Positions 34,926 to 43,211 of a stretch of 64,000 nucleotides of DNA are shown one piece after another. The DNA is from Planctomycetota bacterium. GTDB taxonomy: Bacteria > Planctomycetota > Phycisphaerae > Phycisphaerales > Zrk34. The notes under the pieces were generated by a model. It was not told where the DNA came from, searched no databases, and worked only from the letters and a program-made list of their open reading frames with translations. The position numbers and the translations under genes are program-made. The first letter of the stretch is position 1; every line of letters starts with the position of its first letter. The stretch lies in contig WGMD01000003.1 of assembly GCA_016125255.1 (NCBI GenBank), positions 1 to 64,000 on the forward strand, in the 5' to 3' direction.

Positions 34926-36686
34926 CTACATCCGATCCAGCACTTCAATGCCCAAAAGGTTCAGCCCCGCGCGCAGCGTCCGCGCCGTCAGGTCGCAAAG
35001 CACGAGTCGGCTCCTCCGCGTCGCATCGTCCTCCGCCTTGAGCACCGGGCAGTTCTCGTAGAACGCGCTGAACATGGTCGCCAGTTCGTACAGATAGGTG
35101 CATAGCCGATGTGGCTCCAGCGACGCCGCCACCGCCTTGACCACGGGGCCGAACTGCATCAGCTTCAGCACCAGCGCCCGCTCGGCCACATGCTCGACGC
35201 GCACCGCCGCCGAAAGCTCGGGCATGGCCATGCCCGAGCTTTCCTCGCCCGCCTTGCGAAAGATTGAGCGGATGCGTGCGTACGCGTATTGCAGATACGG
35301 GGCCGTGTTGCCCTCCATCGCAAGCATGCGGTCCCAACTGAAAACGTAATCCTTGACGCGATCCCCCGATAAATCCGCGTATTTCACCGCCCCGATGCCG
35401 ACCACGCGCGCCACTTCGCGCTGCGCTTCCGCATCGAGGTCCGTGTTCTTTGCCTTGACGATGCCCGCGGCGCGATCCACCGCTTCGCTCAGCAGCGCCG
35501 CCAGCTTGACCGTCCCCCCTTCGCGTGTCTTGAACGGCGTGCCGTCCTCACCGAGGATTGTTCCGAAGCGAACGTGTTCCGCGGTGTGCGCCGCATCGAG
35601 CCAGCCCGCCTGTTGGGCCGTCCAGAACACCTGCTCGAAGTGATCCTTCTGCCGGGCATCGACGACATACACGATGCGATTGGCGGATAGTTCGCCGACG
35701 CGATACCGGATCGCCGCCAGGTCCGTGGCCGCATATCCGAAGCCCCCGTCGCTCTTGCGCACGATCAGCGGCACCGGCTCGCCGTCCTTGCCGGCAAACC
35801 CCGGCACGAACACGCAAACCGCGCCATCGCTTTCGACCGCCAGCTTCTTTTGCTGTAGCGACTCGACCACCGCCGCGAGTTTGTCGTTGTAAAAGCTCTC
35901 GCCTCGGATGTCGTCGTCGCTGAGCGTCACGCCCAGCCGGCTGTACGCCTCATTGAAATGCTGCTTCGACTCATTGACGAGATGGCGCCAGAGCGTATTG
36001 GTCTGCGCATCGCCCGCCTGAAGCGCGACGACGCGCTTGCGGGCGCGCGTGGCGAAGTCGGCGTCGGCGTCGAATTTCTGTTTGGCCTTCTGATAAAACG
36101 CGTTGAGGTCCGCGATGTGCATTTGGCCTTCCGCCCCGCCGGCCGACTCGAGCAGATACTCGATGAGCATGCCGAACTGCGTGCCCCAGTCGCCGACGTG
36201 GTTCTGGCGGATGACTGTATGGCCCAGATGTTCAAGCGTGCGGGCCAGCGCGTCGCCGATGACCGTCGATCGCAGGTGCCCGACGTGCATCTCCTTGGCG
36301 ACGTTGGGGCTCGAATAGTCGACGACGACGGTCTGCGGATGATCGACTTTGCGAATGCCGAGCCGCTCATCCGATGCGAACGCGCCGGCGAGTTTCGCGA
36401 GATAGTCGGCACTGAGCGTGAGGTTGATGAACCCGGGACCGGCAATGTCGGGGGCTTTGTCGCAGAGGTCGTCCCATCGGAGGTTGGAGACGATGGCCAT
36501 CGCGACGTCGCGCGGCTTCTGACCGAGCTTCTTGGCCAGCGACATGGCGATATTGGCCTGGTAGTCGCCGAATTTGGTGTTCTGCGCCGGCGCGAGGATG
36601 GGGTCGGTGCTCGCATGCTCGGGGCCGAAGGCGGCTCCGAGCGCGGCGGCGAAACGTTCGGACAAGATGGTGATCGGATCGTGCAT
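34926..36686 (-). CDS. argS: Arginyl-tRNA synthetase
   Basis: A 586-residue class I synthetase. N-terminal tRNA-contacting domain (about 1-105), HIGH motif as HVGHL in KEMHVGHLRS, the catalytic domain, and a KMSK-like region at GTPFKTREGG. The C-terminal helical anticodon-binding domain (from about 460) includes YAYARIRSIFRKAG and the terminal EVLDRM. Odd: residues about 482-492 (ESSGMAMPELS) are encoded by a 32-bp palindrome also found outside genes. It lies in frame, in a likely surface loop. Confidence 0.94.
   Translation of the reverse strand: MHDPITILSERFAAALGAAFGPEHASTDPILAPAQNTKFGDYQANIAMSLAKKLGQKPRDVAMAIVSNLRWDDLCDKAPDIAGPGFINLTLSADYLAKLAGAFASDERLGIRKVDHPQTVVVDYSSPNVAKEMHVGHLRSTVIGDALARTLEHLGHTVIRQNHVGDWGTQFGMLIEYLLESAGGAEGQMHIADLNAFYQKAKQKFDADADFATRARKRVVALQAGDAQTNTLWRHLVNESKQHFNEAYSRLGVTLSDDDIRGESFYNDKLAAVVESLQQKKLAVESDGAVCVFVPGFAGKDGEPVPLIVRKSDGGFGYAATDLAAIRYRVGELSANRIVYVVDARQKDHFEQVFWTAQQAGWLDAAHTAEHVRFGTILGEDGTPFKTREGGTVKLAALLSEAVDRAAGIVKAKNTDLDAEAQREVARVVGIGAVKYADLSGDRVKDYVFSWDRMLAMEGNTAPYLQYAYARIRSIFRKAGEESSGMAMPELSAAVRVEHVAERALVLKLMQFGPVVKAVAASLEPHRLCTYLYELATMFSAFYENCPVLKAEDDATRRSRLVLCDLTARTLRAGLNLLGIEVLDRM
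35212..35243. repeat. 32-bp palindromic repeat, copy C, inside argS
   Basis: GAAAGCTCGGGCATGG and its perfect inverse, within the coding region of argS and in frame. The other copies (5158-5189, 27318-27349) lie at gene ends. Confidence 0.85.
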
Positions 36687-36818
36687 GGAGGGCGTATGGT
36701 CGGACGCGAGGGGCTGCGCGTCAAGCGCGGAAAACCCGCGTGCGTATCAATCGGACTTACGGCGCGGCGATCGAGCTTGTGAAATTGGTAACTTATTCGC
36801 CGCAATAGCACTTGTGAC

Positions 36819-36847
36819 TTGACCGGACGGCGAGCGTCCGATTTAAT
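36819..36847 (+). promoter_or_regulatory. Sigma70-like promoter of the pilM-N-O-P genes
   Basis: TTGACC (36819-36824), 17 bp, TTTAAT (36842-36847). The 312-bp gap between argS and pilM otherwise holds a leader of about 145 nt with one small hairpin (GACGC..GCGTC, 36946-36964) and the ribosome-binding site GGAGGA. Confidence 0.65.
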
Positions 36848-36998
36848 GAGATGACTGCCCCGCCCGGATCGGCGGACATCGAAGCTCCGCTCGATAACGC
36901 ACTTTAGGCACCTTATGCAAAGACGCTTTCAATCATCGTCGCAACGACGCTCCCTTCGGGCGTCGAGGCGCGCCCTTGCTTTGATGGAGGACTAAGCC

Positions 36999-39245
36999 AT
37001 GCCCAGTTCAAGCGACTGTTGGGGAATTGAAATCGGCGCGCATGCGATCAAGGCGCTGCGGCTTCAGAAGGCGGGTCAGAAATTCTCGGTGACCGAGTTC
37101 GACGTGATCCCCTACAAGAAGGTGCTCACCACGCCGGACATCGACGTCGATGAGCAGATCCGACTCGGCATGGATCAGCTTCTGGCGCGACACACGATCG
37201 GCAACGCCACGATCGTCGTCAGCGTGCCCGGACATATGGCGTTCGCGCGCTTCGCCAAGCTCCCGCCGGTCGAGCCCAAGAAGGTTCCCGACATCGTGAA
37301 GTTCGAGGCGGTGCAGCAGATTCCCTTCCCGATCGAGCAGGTCGAATGGGACTATCAGACGTTCCAGCACGCCGACTCGCCGGACGTGGAGGTCGGCATC
37401 TTCGCGATCACGAAGGAGCGCGTCGCCAACTGGCTCAACAATTTCCACGCGGTCGGTCTGCACGTGCATGCCATGACGCTCTCGCCGCTGGCCGTGTACA
37501 ACGCGATCGCGTACGACGAGCAATGGGCCGACGCCGCGCCGGGCACGATTCTCATGGACATCGGCACCAGCGCGACCGACCTGATCATCATCGAAGGCGG
37601 ACGCCTCTGGCTCCGCACGATTCCCATCGGCGGGCACCATTTCACCGAAGCGCTCGTGCGCGGCTTCAAGCTCAGCTACTCCAAGGCCGAGAAGATCAAG
37701 AAGGAAGCCGCCACCAGCAAATACGCCCGGCAGATTTTCCAGGCGATGCGCCCCGTGTTCGTCGACCTCGTGGGCGAGGTGCAGAAGTCGCTGGGCTATT
37801 ACCAGTCGCTCAATCGCGACGCGGACCTGAAGCAGCTCATCGGCATGGGCTCAACTTTCCGTCTGCCCGGCCTGCAGAAGTTCCTCAAGCAGCAGCTTCA
37901 GCTTGAAGTCATCCGCCACGATGAATTCAAGTCCATCGAAATCGACGGTCGCGATGCGGCCTCGTTCGCCGAGAACGCGCTGTCGATGGCGCCGGCGTAC
38001 GGATTGGCGCTGCAGGGATTGGAGCAGGATCGGGTGACGTGCAACGTGCTGCCGTCGGTGCTGATCCGCCAGCAGGTCTGGAAGTCGAAGGTGCCGTACA
38101 ACATCGCCGCCGCCGTGCTGTTCTCGGCCGCGGCGGTCATCGGGTACTCGAACCTGTGGATCGATCGGCAGACCTACGCCGCCAATTCCTCCGCGCGTCA
38201 GCAGGCGCAGGCGATCATCTCAACCGCGCAGGCGAAGCAGACGGAGTGGAAGGCGATCGAAGGCGGTTCGGACCCGCGCTCGAAGATCGAGAACCTTCGC
38301 CGCATTCTGGACTATCGCAATGTCTGGCCGTCGATCTTGACGGACATTGATGCGGCGCTGGCGAGCACCAAGCCGCAGGAGGAAGTCGTCAGCGCCGACC
38401 CGGAGGCGATCAAGACGATCCCGCGGCAGTTGCGCAAGCAGGTCACGATCGACCTGATCAACTACGGCTATGAGAGCAAGAAGCAGGACACGCTTCAGAT
38501 CTTCGGCGAGCGCAGCGCGATTCAGGGCGGGATGTACGAGGGTTTCATGACCAACGAGGAAATGGAAGCCCGCCGCAGCGCCCAGGCGACAGCGACGCCG
38601 ACCACGACCGGCGAAGCGCAGCCCGTGCAGGATCCGCCGTCGTTCACCATCACGATCAGCGGCACGACGACGCGCGAAAGCGCCCCCAAGTTCCTCAACG
38701 ACACGCTGGTCAAATATTTCAACGACAAGGAAGCGGAGATGGACGAGGCGGACAAGTCCCACGCGGCCGACCCCGCCAAGAACCCCATCGGTCGCGACCG
38801 GCCGTATCGGATCACGAACGTGAAGATCGACAAAATTACGCCGCTGCTGACGCTTGAGAATCGCCCCGCCGCGGAGATTCCGGGCAATCCCCGGATTCCG
38901 GGCGCGGCGGAGGAAGCGCCGGCTCCGCTGCCGGGCGTGCGCGGTCTTCCCGGCGCGGTGCGTCCGCTGCCGGGCGTGCGCGGCCTGCCGGGCGCGGTGC
39001 CGGGGCCGGGCATCGAAGGCGAATTCCCGGGCGAAGGCGGACGCGCAAACTCCGGCACGACGACGGACGTCGCATCGCTGCTGCCCGGTGATCCCCTTGC
39101 CAAAGAGGATCACACCAGCGACTGGAGTTTCGTGATGACGTTCCGGATCGAACTGATTCGTCCGGAGGAAGCGCGTAAGGCGGAACAGGACGAACACAAT
39201 ACAACGACGCCGGCCCAGCCCGTCGCCAGTGTGGAGGGCCGTTGA
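36999..39245 (+). CDS. pilM: PilM-PilN fusion protein
   Basis: A 748-residue protein. Residues about 1-345 are a PilM actin-like ATPase: CWGIEIGAHAIKALRL, then ILMDIGTSATDLIIIEGG and QSLNRDADLKQLIGMGSTF. A membrane helix follows (about 367-385, IAAAVLFSAAAVIGYSNLWI), then a long periplasmic region in PilN position, including a Pro/Gly linker with a duplicated unit. In proteobacteria PilM is a separate cytoplasmic protein that binds the N-terminus of PilN. GGAGGA lies 8 nt upstream of the ATG. The PilO-like gene follows 1 bp after the stop. Confidence 0.88.
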   Translation: MPSSSDCWGIEIGAHAIKALRLQKAGQKFSVTEFDVIPYKKVLTTPDIDVDEQIRLGMDQLLARHTIGNATIVVSVPGHMAFARFAKLPPVEPKKVPDIVKFEAVQQIPFPIEQVEWDYQTFQHADSPDVEVGIFAITKERVANWLNNFHAVGLHVHAMTLSPLAVYNAIAYDEQWADAAPGTILMDIGTSATDLIIIEGGRLWLRTIPIGGHHFTEALVRGFKLSYSKAEKIKKEAATSKYARQIFQAMRPVFVDLVGEVQKSLGYYQSLNRDADLKQLIGMGSTFRLPGLQKFLKQQLQLEVIRHDEFKSIEIDGRDAASFAENALSMAPAYGLALQGLEQDRVTCNVLPSVLIRQQVWKSKVPYNIAAAVLFSAAAVIGYSNLWIDRQTYAANSSARQQAQAIISTAQAKQTEWKAIEGGSDPRSKIENLRRILDYRNVWPSILTDIDAALASTKPQEEVVSADPEAIKTIPRQLRKQVTIDLINYGYESKKQDTLQIFGERSAIQGGMYEGFMTNEEMEARRSAQATATPTTTGEAQPVQDPPSFTITISGTTTRESAPKFLNDTLVKYFNDKEAEMDEADKSHAADPAKNPIGRDRPYRITNVKIDKITPLLTLENRPAAEIPGNPRIPGAAEEAPAPLPGVRGLPGAVRPLPGVRGLPGAVPGPGIEGEFPGEGGRANSGTTTDVASLLPGDPLAKEDHTSDWSFVMTFRIELIRPEEARKAEQDEHNTTTPAQPVASVEGR
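38925..39002. repeat. 39-bp tandem duplication in the pilM-N gene
   Basis: Two adjacent units (38925-38963, 38964-39002) encode P-L-P-G-V-R-G-L-P-G-A-V-R/P twice. They lie in a flexible periplasmic linker and keep the frame. Confidence 0.7.
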
Positions 39246-39246
39246 C

Positions 39247-40677
39247 ATGGGACGCGTACTGACTTGGATCAAAGGCAATCCGCTGACCGTCGCATGTCTG
39301 GCGGTCATTCTCATCGCGACGCTTTCGTTCTACTACCCGACGTACGTTCAGGGCAGCGCGTTCCGGCGTGAAATGTCGGCCCGTCAGAGCGACATCGACA
39401 CGATCAACCAATACAAGCGCTCGCAGATGCAGATTCCGCCCAGCAAGCCCGACGATCCGCCGACGGTGATTCAGGGCGTGATCAACGACGAGGCGATCGC
39501 GAAGCTCAAGGGCGTGTATGACGTGATGGAGAAGGAGTACGTCAACATCTATCGCCTCGCGTCGGGCCGGAATCTGCTCGGGCATGATGTGATGCTCAAG
39601 GGCATCTTCCCGACGCCGCTCGACGAAGCCAAGCCGTTCGATGCGCAGCGCGAGTACACGCGGTCGTTCGAGATGCTCTATCAGCTTCTTCACGCCGGCT
39701 CGCCGCCGAGCGCGACGGAGATCGAGCAGATGATGAAGGACGAAGAGGAGGCGTACAAGCGTAAGATCTTCCCGATTCCGCAGCAGTTGTCGACGCAGCA
39801 GCAGGACGAGATCAAGAAGAATCAGGCCAAGCGGCTTTTTGAGGTTTATCAGAAGACGGCGGCGAAGTATCACGTTTACGCCGCACCGGTCGTGATCAAT
39901 GTGCAGCGCGGCGAATGGAACCGGGGCATCTTCCAGATCGGCGACTGGGCCAAGCCCGGTCCCAAGCCGGATATGTTCGACATCTGGGAAGGCCAGATGC
40001 AGCTTTGGATTCAGCAGGACCTGGTGGCGGCGATCCGCATCGCCAACGACATGGACGATGCGAGCAAGAACCTGACCACGCTGCCGATCAAGCGCATCCT
40101 CGCGATGTTCGTCAAGCCCGGCTACGTCGGCGTGCCCTCCAGCGGGTACACCGCACCGCAGGATCAGGGCACGGCCCAGCGGCTTGCCGACGACTTTTCC
40201 GTCAGCCCGACGGGTCGTCACAGCAATCCGATCTACGATGTGCGTCACGCCGTCCTGTCCGTCATCGTCGACTCCAAGCAGATTCCCAAGCTGCTCAACG
40301 CCATCAGCCAGGTCAACTTCATGACGGTCATCGGCATGAGCGTCAGGGATGTCGACGGCTACGAGGCCCTGAAGCAGGGCTACTTCTACGGGAACAAAGT
40401 CGATGTGGTGCAGCTCGATCTGACGATCGAGACGATCTGGCTGCGCTCGTGGACCGCGGGGCATCTCAACGAGGCGGAGGCGGCGGCGCGCAACGAGCCG
40501 TTCAACGCCGGTCTAATGCCCGACGACGTGCGCTACTACCTGGGCCTGCCCACGCGCACGCCGGCCGACAAATACATCCCCCCCGCCAGCCGTTCAAGCA
40601 CGGGCGGCGGTAATGCACCGACTCCCGGCGCCGGCGGCGAGTTCGCTCCCCCGCCCGGCGGCGGCGGACTGCCCTGA
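39247..40677 (+). CDS. PilO-like inner-membrane alignment protein
   Basis: A 476-residue protein. An N-terminal membrane helix (about 10-28, LTVACLAVILIATLSFYYPT) is followed by a coiled-coil region and a long periplasmic part, the layout of PilO but about twice its usual 200 residues. The C-terminus is Gly/Pro-rich. The ATG at 39247 begins 1 bp after the pilM-N stop. Position and topology, not clear sequence motifs, support the call. It would bridge PilN and the outer-membrane secretin. Confidence 0.7.
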   Translation: MGRVLTWIKGNPLTVACLAVILIATLSFYYPTYVQGSAFRREMSARQSDIDTINQYKRSQMQIPPSKPDDPPTVIQGVINDEAIAKLKGVYDVMEKEYVNIYRLASGRNLLGHDVMLKGIFPTPLDEAKPFDAQREYTRSFEMLYQLLHAGSPPSATEIEQMMKDEEEAYKRKIFPIPQQLSTQQQDEIKKNQAKRLFEVYQKTAAKYHVYAAPVVINVQRGEWNRGIFQIGDWAKPGPKPDMFDIWEGQMQLWIQQDLVAAIRIANDMDDASKNLTTLPIKRILAMFVKPGYVGVPSSGYTAPQDQGTAQRLADDFSVSPTGRHSNPIYDVRHAVLSVIVDSKQIPKLLNAISQVNFMTVIGMSVRDVDGYEALKQGYFYGNKVDVVQLDLTIETIWLRSWTAGHLNEAEAAARNEPFNAGLMPDDVRYYLGLPTRTPADKYIPPASRSSTGGGNAPTPGAGGEFAPPPGGGGLP

Positions 40678-40736
40678 TCCGGTCCGATCCTAAACGTCAT
40701 CCGCACGGCTCGCTCTGATCAACGGAGGCCTCGGCC

Positions 40737-42779
40737 ATGAAACTCAAGAACATCGGCTTCTTCGAGCTGCACTTCGAAAAATTCCTCGGCGGACTCGCCG
40801 TCATCGTGATTCTCTTCGCCGTCTATCGCTACGGCATGAACACGCCCAACGTCGTCGAACTCAACGGGCAGCAGGTCACGGCCAAGGACGTCGACCCGCT
40901 CGTGCTCGGCGAGGCCAAGCGGCTCAGCGGCGTGCTGAACTCCAATGAGGTGCATCAGGCGCTGCGCGATCTGACCGTGCCATCGTACACGGAGAACTTC
41001 GCCGCCAAGATCAAACAGCCGCCCGTGCCCGATTCCAACTACGCGCTGGCGTTCAGCAGCGTCACGGTGTTTGATAACATCAAGGACACCGGCGTTGATC
41101 TGAAGAATCCGATGTGGGAGCCGGTGATTCCCGCGCCGTCGATTGTCGCGGTTCGGGCGGATCTGGGAACGTTCGCGCCGGAAGAGGTGCAGAACAACAC
41201 CGCGCTGCGGACCGCGCTGAAGATGACCGAAGCGCCGTACGACACTTCGTGGGTCTCGGTCGCGGGTCAGTATGACATGAAGGCGCTCAAGGATGAATTG
41301 AATAAGAAGGAAGACGAACAGCACCGCGCCATTCCTCAGACGTACATTGACAACACGTTTGCCTTCGCGGATGTGCAGATCGCCCGGCAGCAGATGAACC
41401 CGGACGGGACCTGGCCGGCGGATGACAAGTACGAAATCGTGCCGGCGATGCCCAGCGACGGCATCGTCAGTTTCCGTGATGTGCCGCGGAAGGTGGACGG
41501 GCAGGCCGCGGGGCAGTACCTGGCGGCGATGCGGCAGTACCAGAGCGTGGTGATGCAGCCGCCGTTCCCGGAGGTGGTCGGCACGCCGTGGGCGCCGCCG
41601 GAGGCGCAGGTGGATGTGGGCGTCGGAGGCGGGGACAACGCCACGCAATTGTCGGAACTTAAGCGGCAGATGCGCGTGACTTCCGCGCGGATGCAGATGA
41701 CGCTTCAGAACATCGACCGGCTCCGCAATCCCAAGCGCGCGGTGGTGCGCCCGCCCGCGGGCGGCGTGCGTCCGCCTGCCGGCGGCGGGGAGTTCGAAGG
41801 CGGGCCCGGCGAGTTCGGTCCGCCGCCAACCGTCGCGCCCGGCGGCTCGGGGACGAATGTGCTGCTCGAAAAACGCATTGCACGCCTCAATGAGCAAGTC
41901 GACAAGTACAAAGTTGAGCTTCAGCAGCTACAGGACAAGGTCGATCTGCTGAGCGGCAAGAAGCCCGGCACGACGGCGACGCCCGCGCCCGGCGCGCCGC
42001 GGTTGCCCGTTGCGCCCGGCGGCGAGTTCCCAGGACCGGGTGTGCCCGGCGGGCCCGACGGTTTCGCGGCCCAGCGTGAAATGATGATGCGCGAAGGCGG
42101 GTTGCTGGGCGGGGGCGAATTCGGCGAGTTCGGCGCTGCGGCGCCGGCGCCCGGCGCACCGGCCGGCGGCGCGGGGGCGAACATGGACATCTTCCATGTG
42201 GACAAGATTTCGATCTGGTCCAGCGATCTGAACGCCAAGCCGGGCAAGACCTACCGCTACAAGATGCGCGTGGTCGTGACGAATGTGCTCTTCAACAAGC
42301 CCGACCTGCCCGAGGATCAGAAGAAGGCCAACGCGGACAAGTTCCTTGTCGAAAGCACGTGGAGCGCCTGGTCGAAGCCCGTGAAGGTGGAGCAGACGCG
42401 TTACTACTTCGCCACCAATGCCTCGCCGCAGCCGGCGCCGGGTCAGGCGACGCTCGAAGTCTGGCGCTTCTACAACGGGCAGTGGCGAAGCCAGGAATTC
42501 GCCGTGCGGCCCGGCGGGCCGATCGGCGCGACGATCCCCGTCGCGATGGAGGACGGCGCCAAGCATGACGTGAACTTCTTCACCGGCGATTACGTCGTCG
42601 ACATGGACTTCAACTATCAGGTGCCCGCACGCCTGGGCAATCTCCCCCGCCGCACACAACTGGTGCTCGTTTTGTCCGACGACATGGTGACGCAGCATCG
42701 CGTGGACATGGACCGCGACTCGAACAAGCGCGAACAGCTCAAGAATCAGCCGACCGGCGGCGTGGCGGCGGCCAGATAA
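40737..42779 (+). CDS. Periplasmic protein in the PilP position
   Basis: A 680-residue protein with one N-terminal membrane helix (about 18-35, LGGLAVIVILFAVYRYGM). The periplasmic part has a coiled coil (about 385-410, LEKRIARLNEQVDKYKVELQ) inside Pro/Gly-rich linkers (about 335-370 and 420-480), then a folded C-terminal domain (about 485-650). Pilus lipoprotein PilP normally lies here, but this has no lipobox and is much longer. It likely links the inner-membrane platform to the secretin. GGAGG precedes the ATG. The stop is 15 bp from the convergent next gene. Confidence 0.65.
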   Translation: MKLKNIGFFELHFEKFLGGLAVIVILFAVYRYGMNTPNVVELNGQQVTAKDVDPLVLGEAKRLSGVLNSNEVHQALRDLTVPSYTENFAAKIKQPPVPDSNYALAFSSVTVFDNIKDTGVDLKNPMWEPVIPAPSIVAVRADLGTFAPEEVQNNTALRTALKMTEAPYDTSWVSVAGQYDMKALKDELNKKEDEQHRAIPQTYIDNTFAFADVQIARQQMNPDGTWPADDKYEIVPAMPSDGIVSFRDVPRKVDGQAAGQYLAAMRQYQSVVMQPPFPEVVGTPWAPPEAQVDVGVGGGDNATQLSELKRQMRVTSARMQMTLQNIDRLRNPKRAVVRPPAGGVRPPAGGGEFEGGPGEFGPPPTVAPGGSGTNVLLEKRIARLNEQVDKYKVELQQLQDKVDLLSGKKPGTTATPAPGAPRLPVAPGGEFPGPGVPGGPDGFAAQREMMMREGGLLGGGEFGEFGAAAPAPGAPAGGAGANMDIFHVDKISIWSSDLNAKPGKTYRYKMRVVVTNVLFNKPDLPEDQKKANADKFLVESTWSAWSKPVKVEQTRYYFATNASPQPAPGQATLEVWRFYNGQWRSQEFAVRPGGPIGATIPVAMEDGAKHDVNFFTGDYVVDMDFNYQVPARLGNLPRRTQLVLVLSDDMVTQHRVDMDRDSNKREQLKNQPTGGVAAAR

Positions 42780-42794
42780 GAGGCTTGCTCGCGA

Positions 42795-43211
42795 TCAGGC
42801 ATTGAACAGCCGCGCTTCGATCGCGTCGATGCGCTTCTCGAATTTCGCGATCGCCGAGGCGGGCAGCTTGCGACCGAACGCGCGGGCGTGCTCATCGAGC
42901 GTGCCCGCGCTGAACATGAGCGCCAGCGGGCTGGGCAACTGGCCGGCCCGGGCGATGCGCCAAAGCAGAATCCGCTGATCGCCCGCCAGCCCCATCTGTG
43001 CCGCCAACCGCCAATAAATCCGCAGTGGTTCGGACCATTTGTAAAACCGCTTCCAGTAAATCCACGCCATTCGCCCGGCGAGAAAGACCGCCAGCGCCCC
43101 CACGAAATAAAACAGCAACGTCAGCGAAATCGACGAGCGTCCGTTCGATCCGGGCCACCAGCTCGGATCCCATCCGTAAACGCGGTCGGCCTGCAACAGC
43201 GGTCCGATCAT
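42795..43211 (-). CDS. Small membrane protein, partner of the HEAT-repeat protein
   Basis: A 138-residue protein with one strong membrane helix (about 29-50, LTLLFYFVGALAVFLAGRMA) and a basic cytoplasmic part ending in a short helix. No family is recognised. The ATG at 43209-43211 overlaps the TGA of the upstream HEAT gene by 4 bp, so the two proteins are translated together and may form a complex. A longer frame to 43388 is only a shadow within the HEAT gene. Confidence 0.7.
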   Translation of the reverse strand: MIGPLLQADRVYGWDPSWWPGSNGRSSISLTLLFYFVGALAVFLAGRMAWIYWKRFYKWSEPLRIYWRLAAQMGLAGDQRILLWRIARAGQLPSPLALMFSAGTLDEHARAFGRKLPASAIAKFEKRIDAIEARLFNA

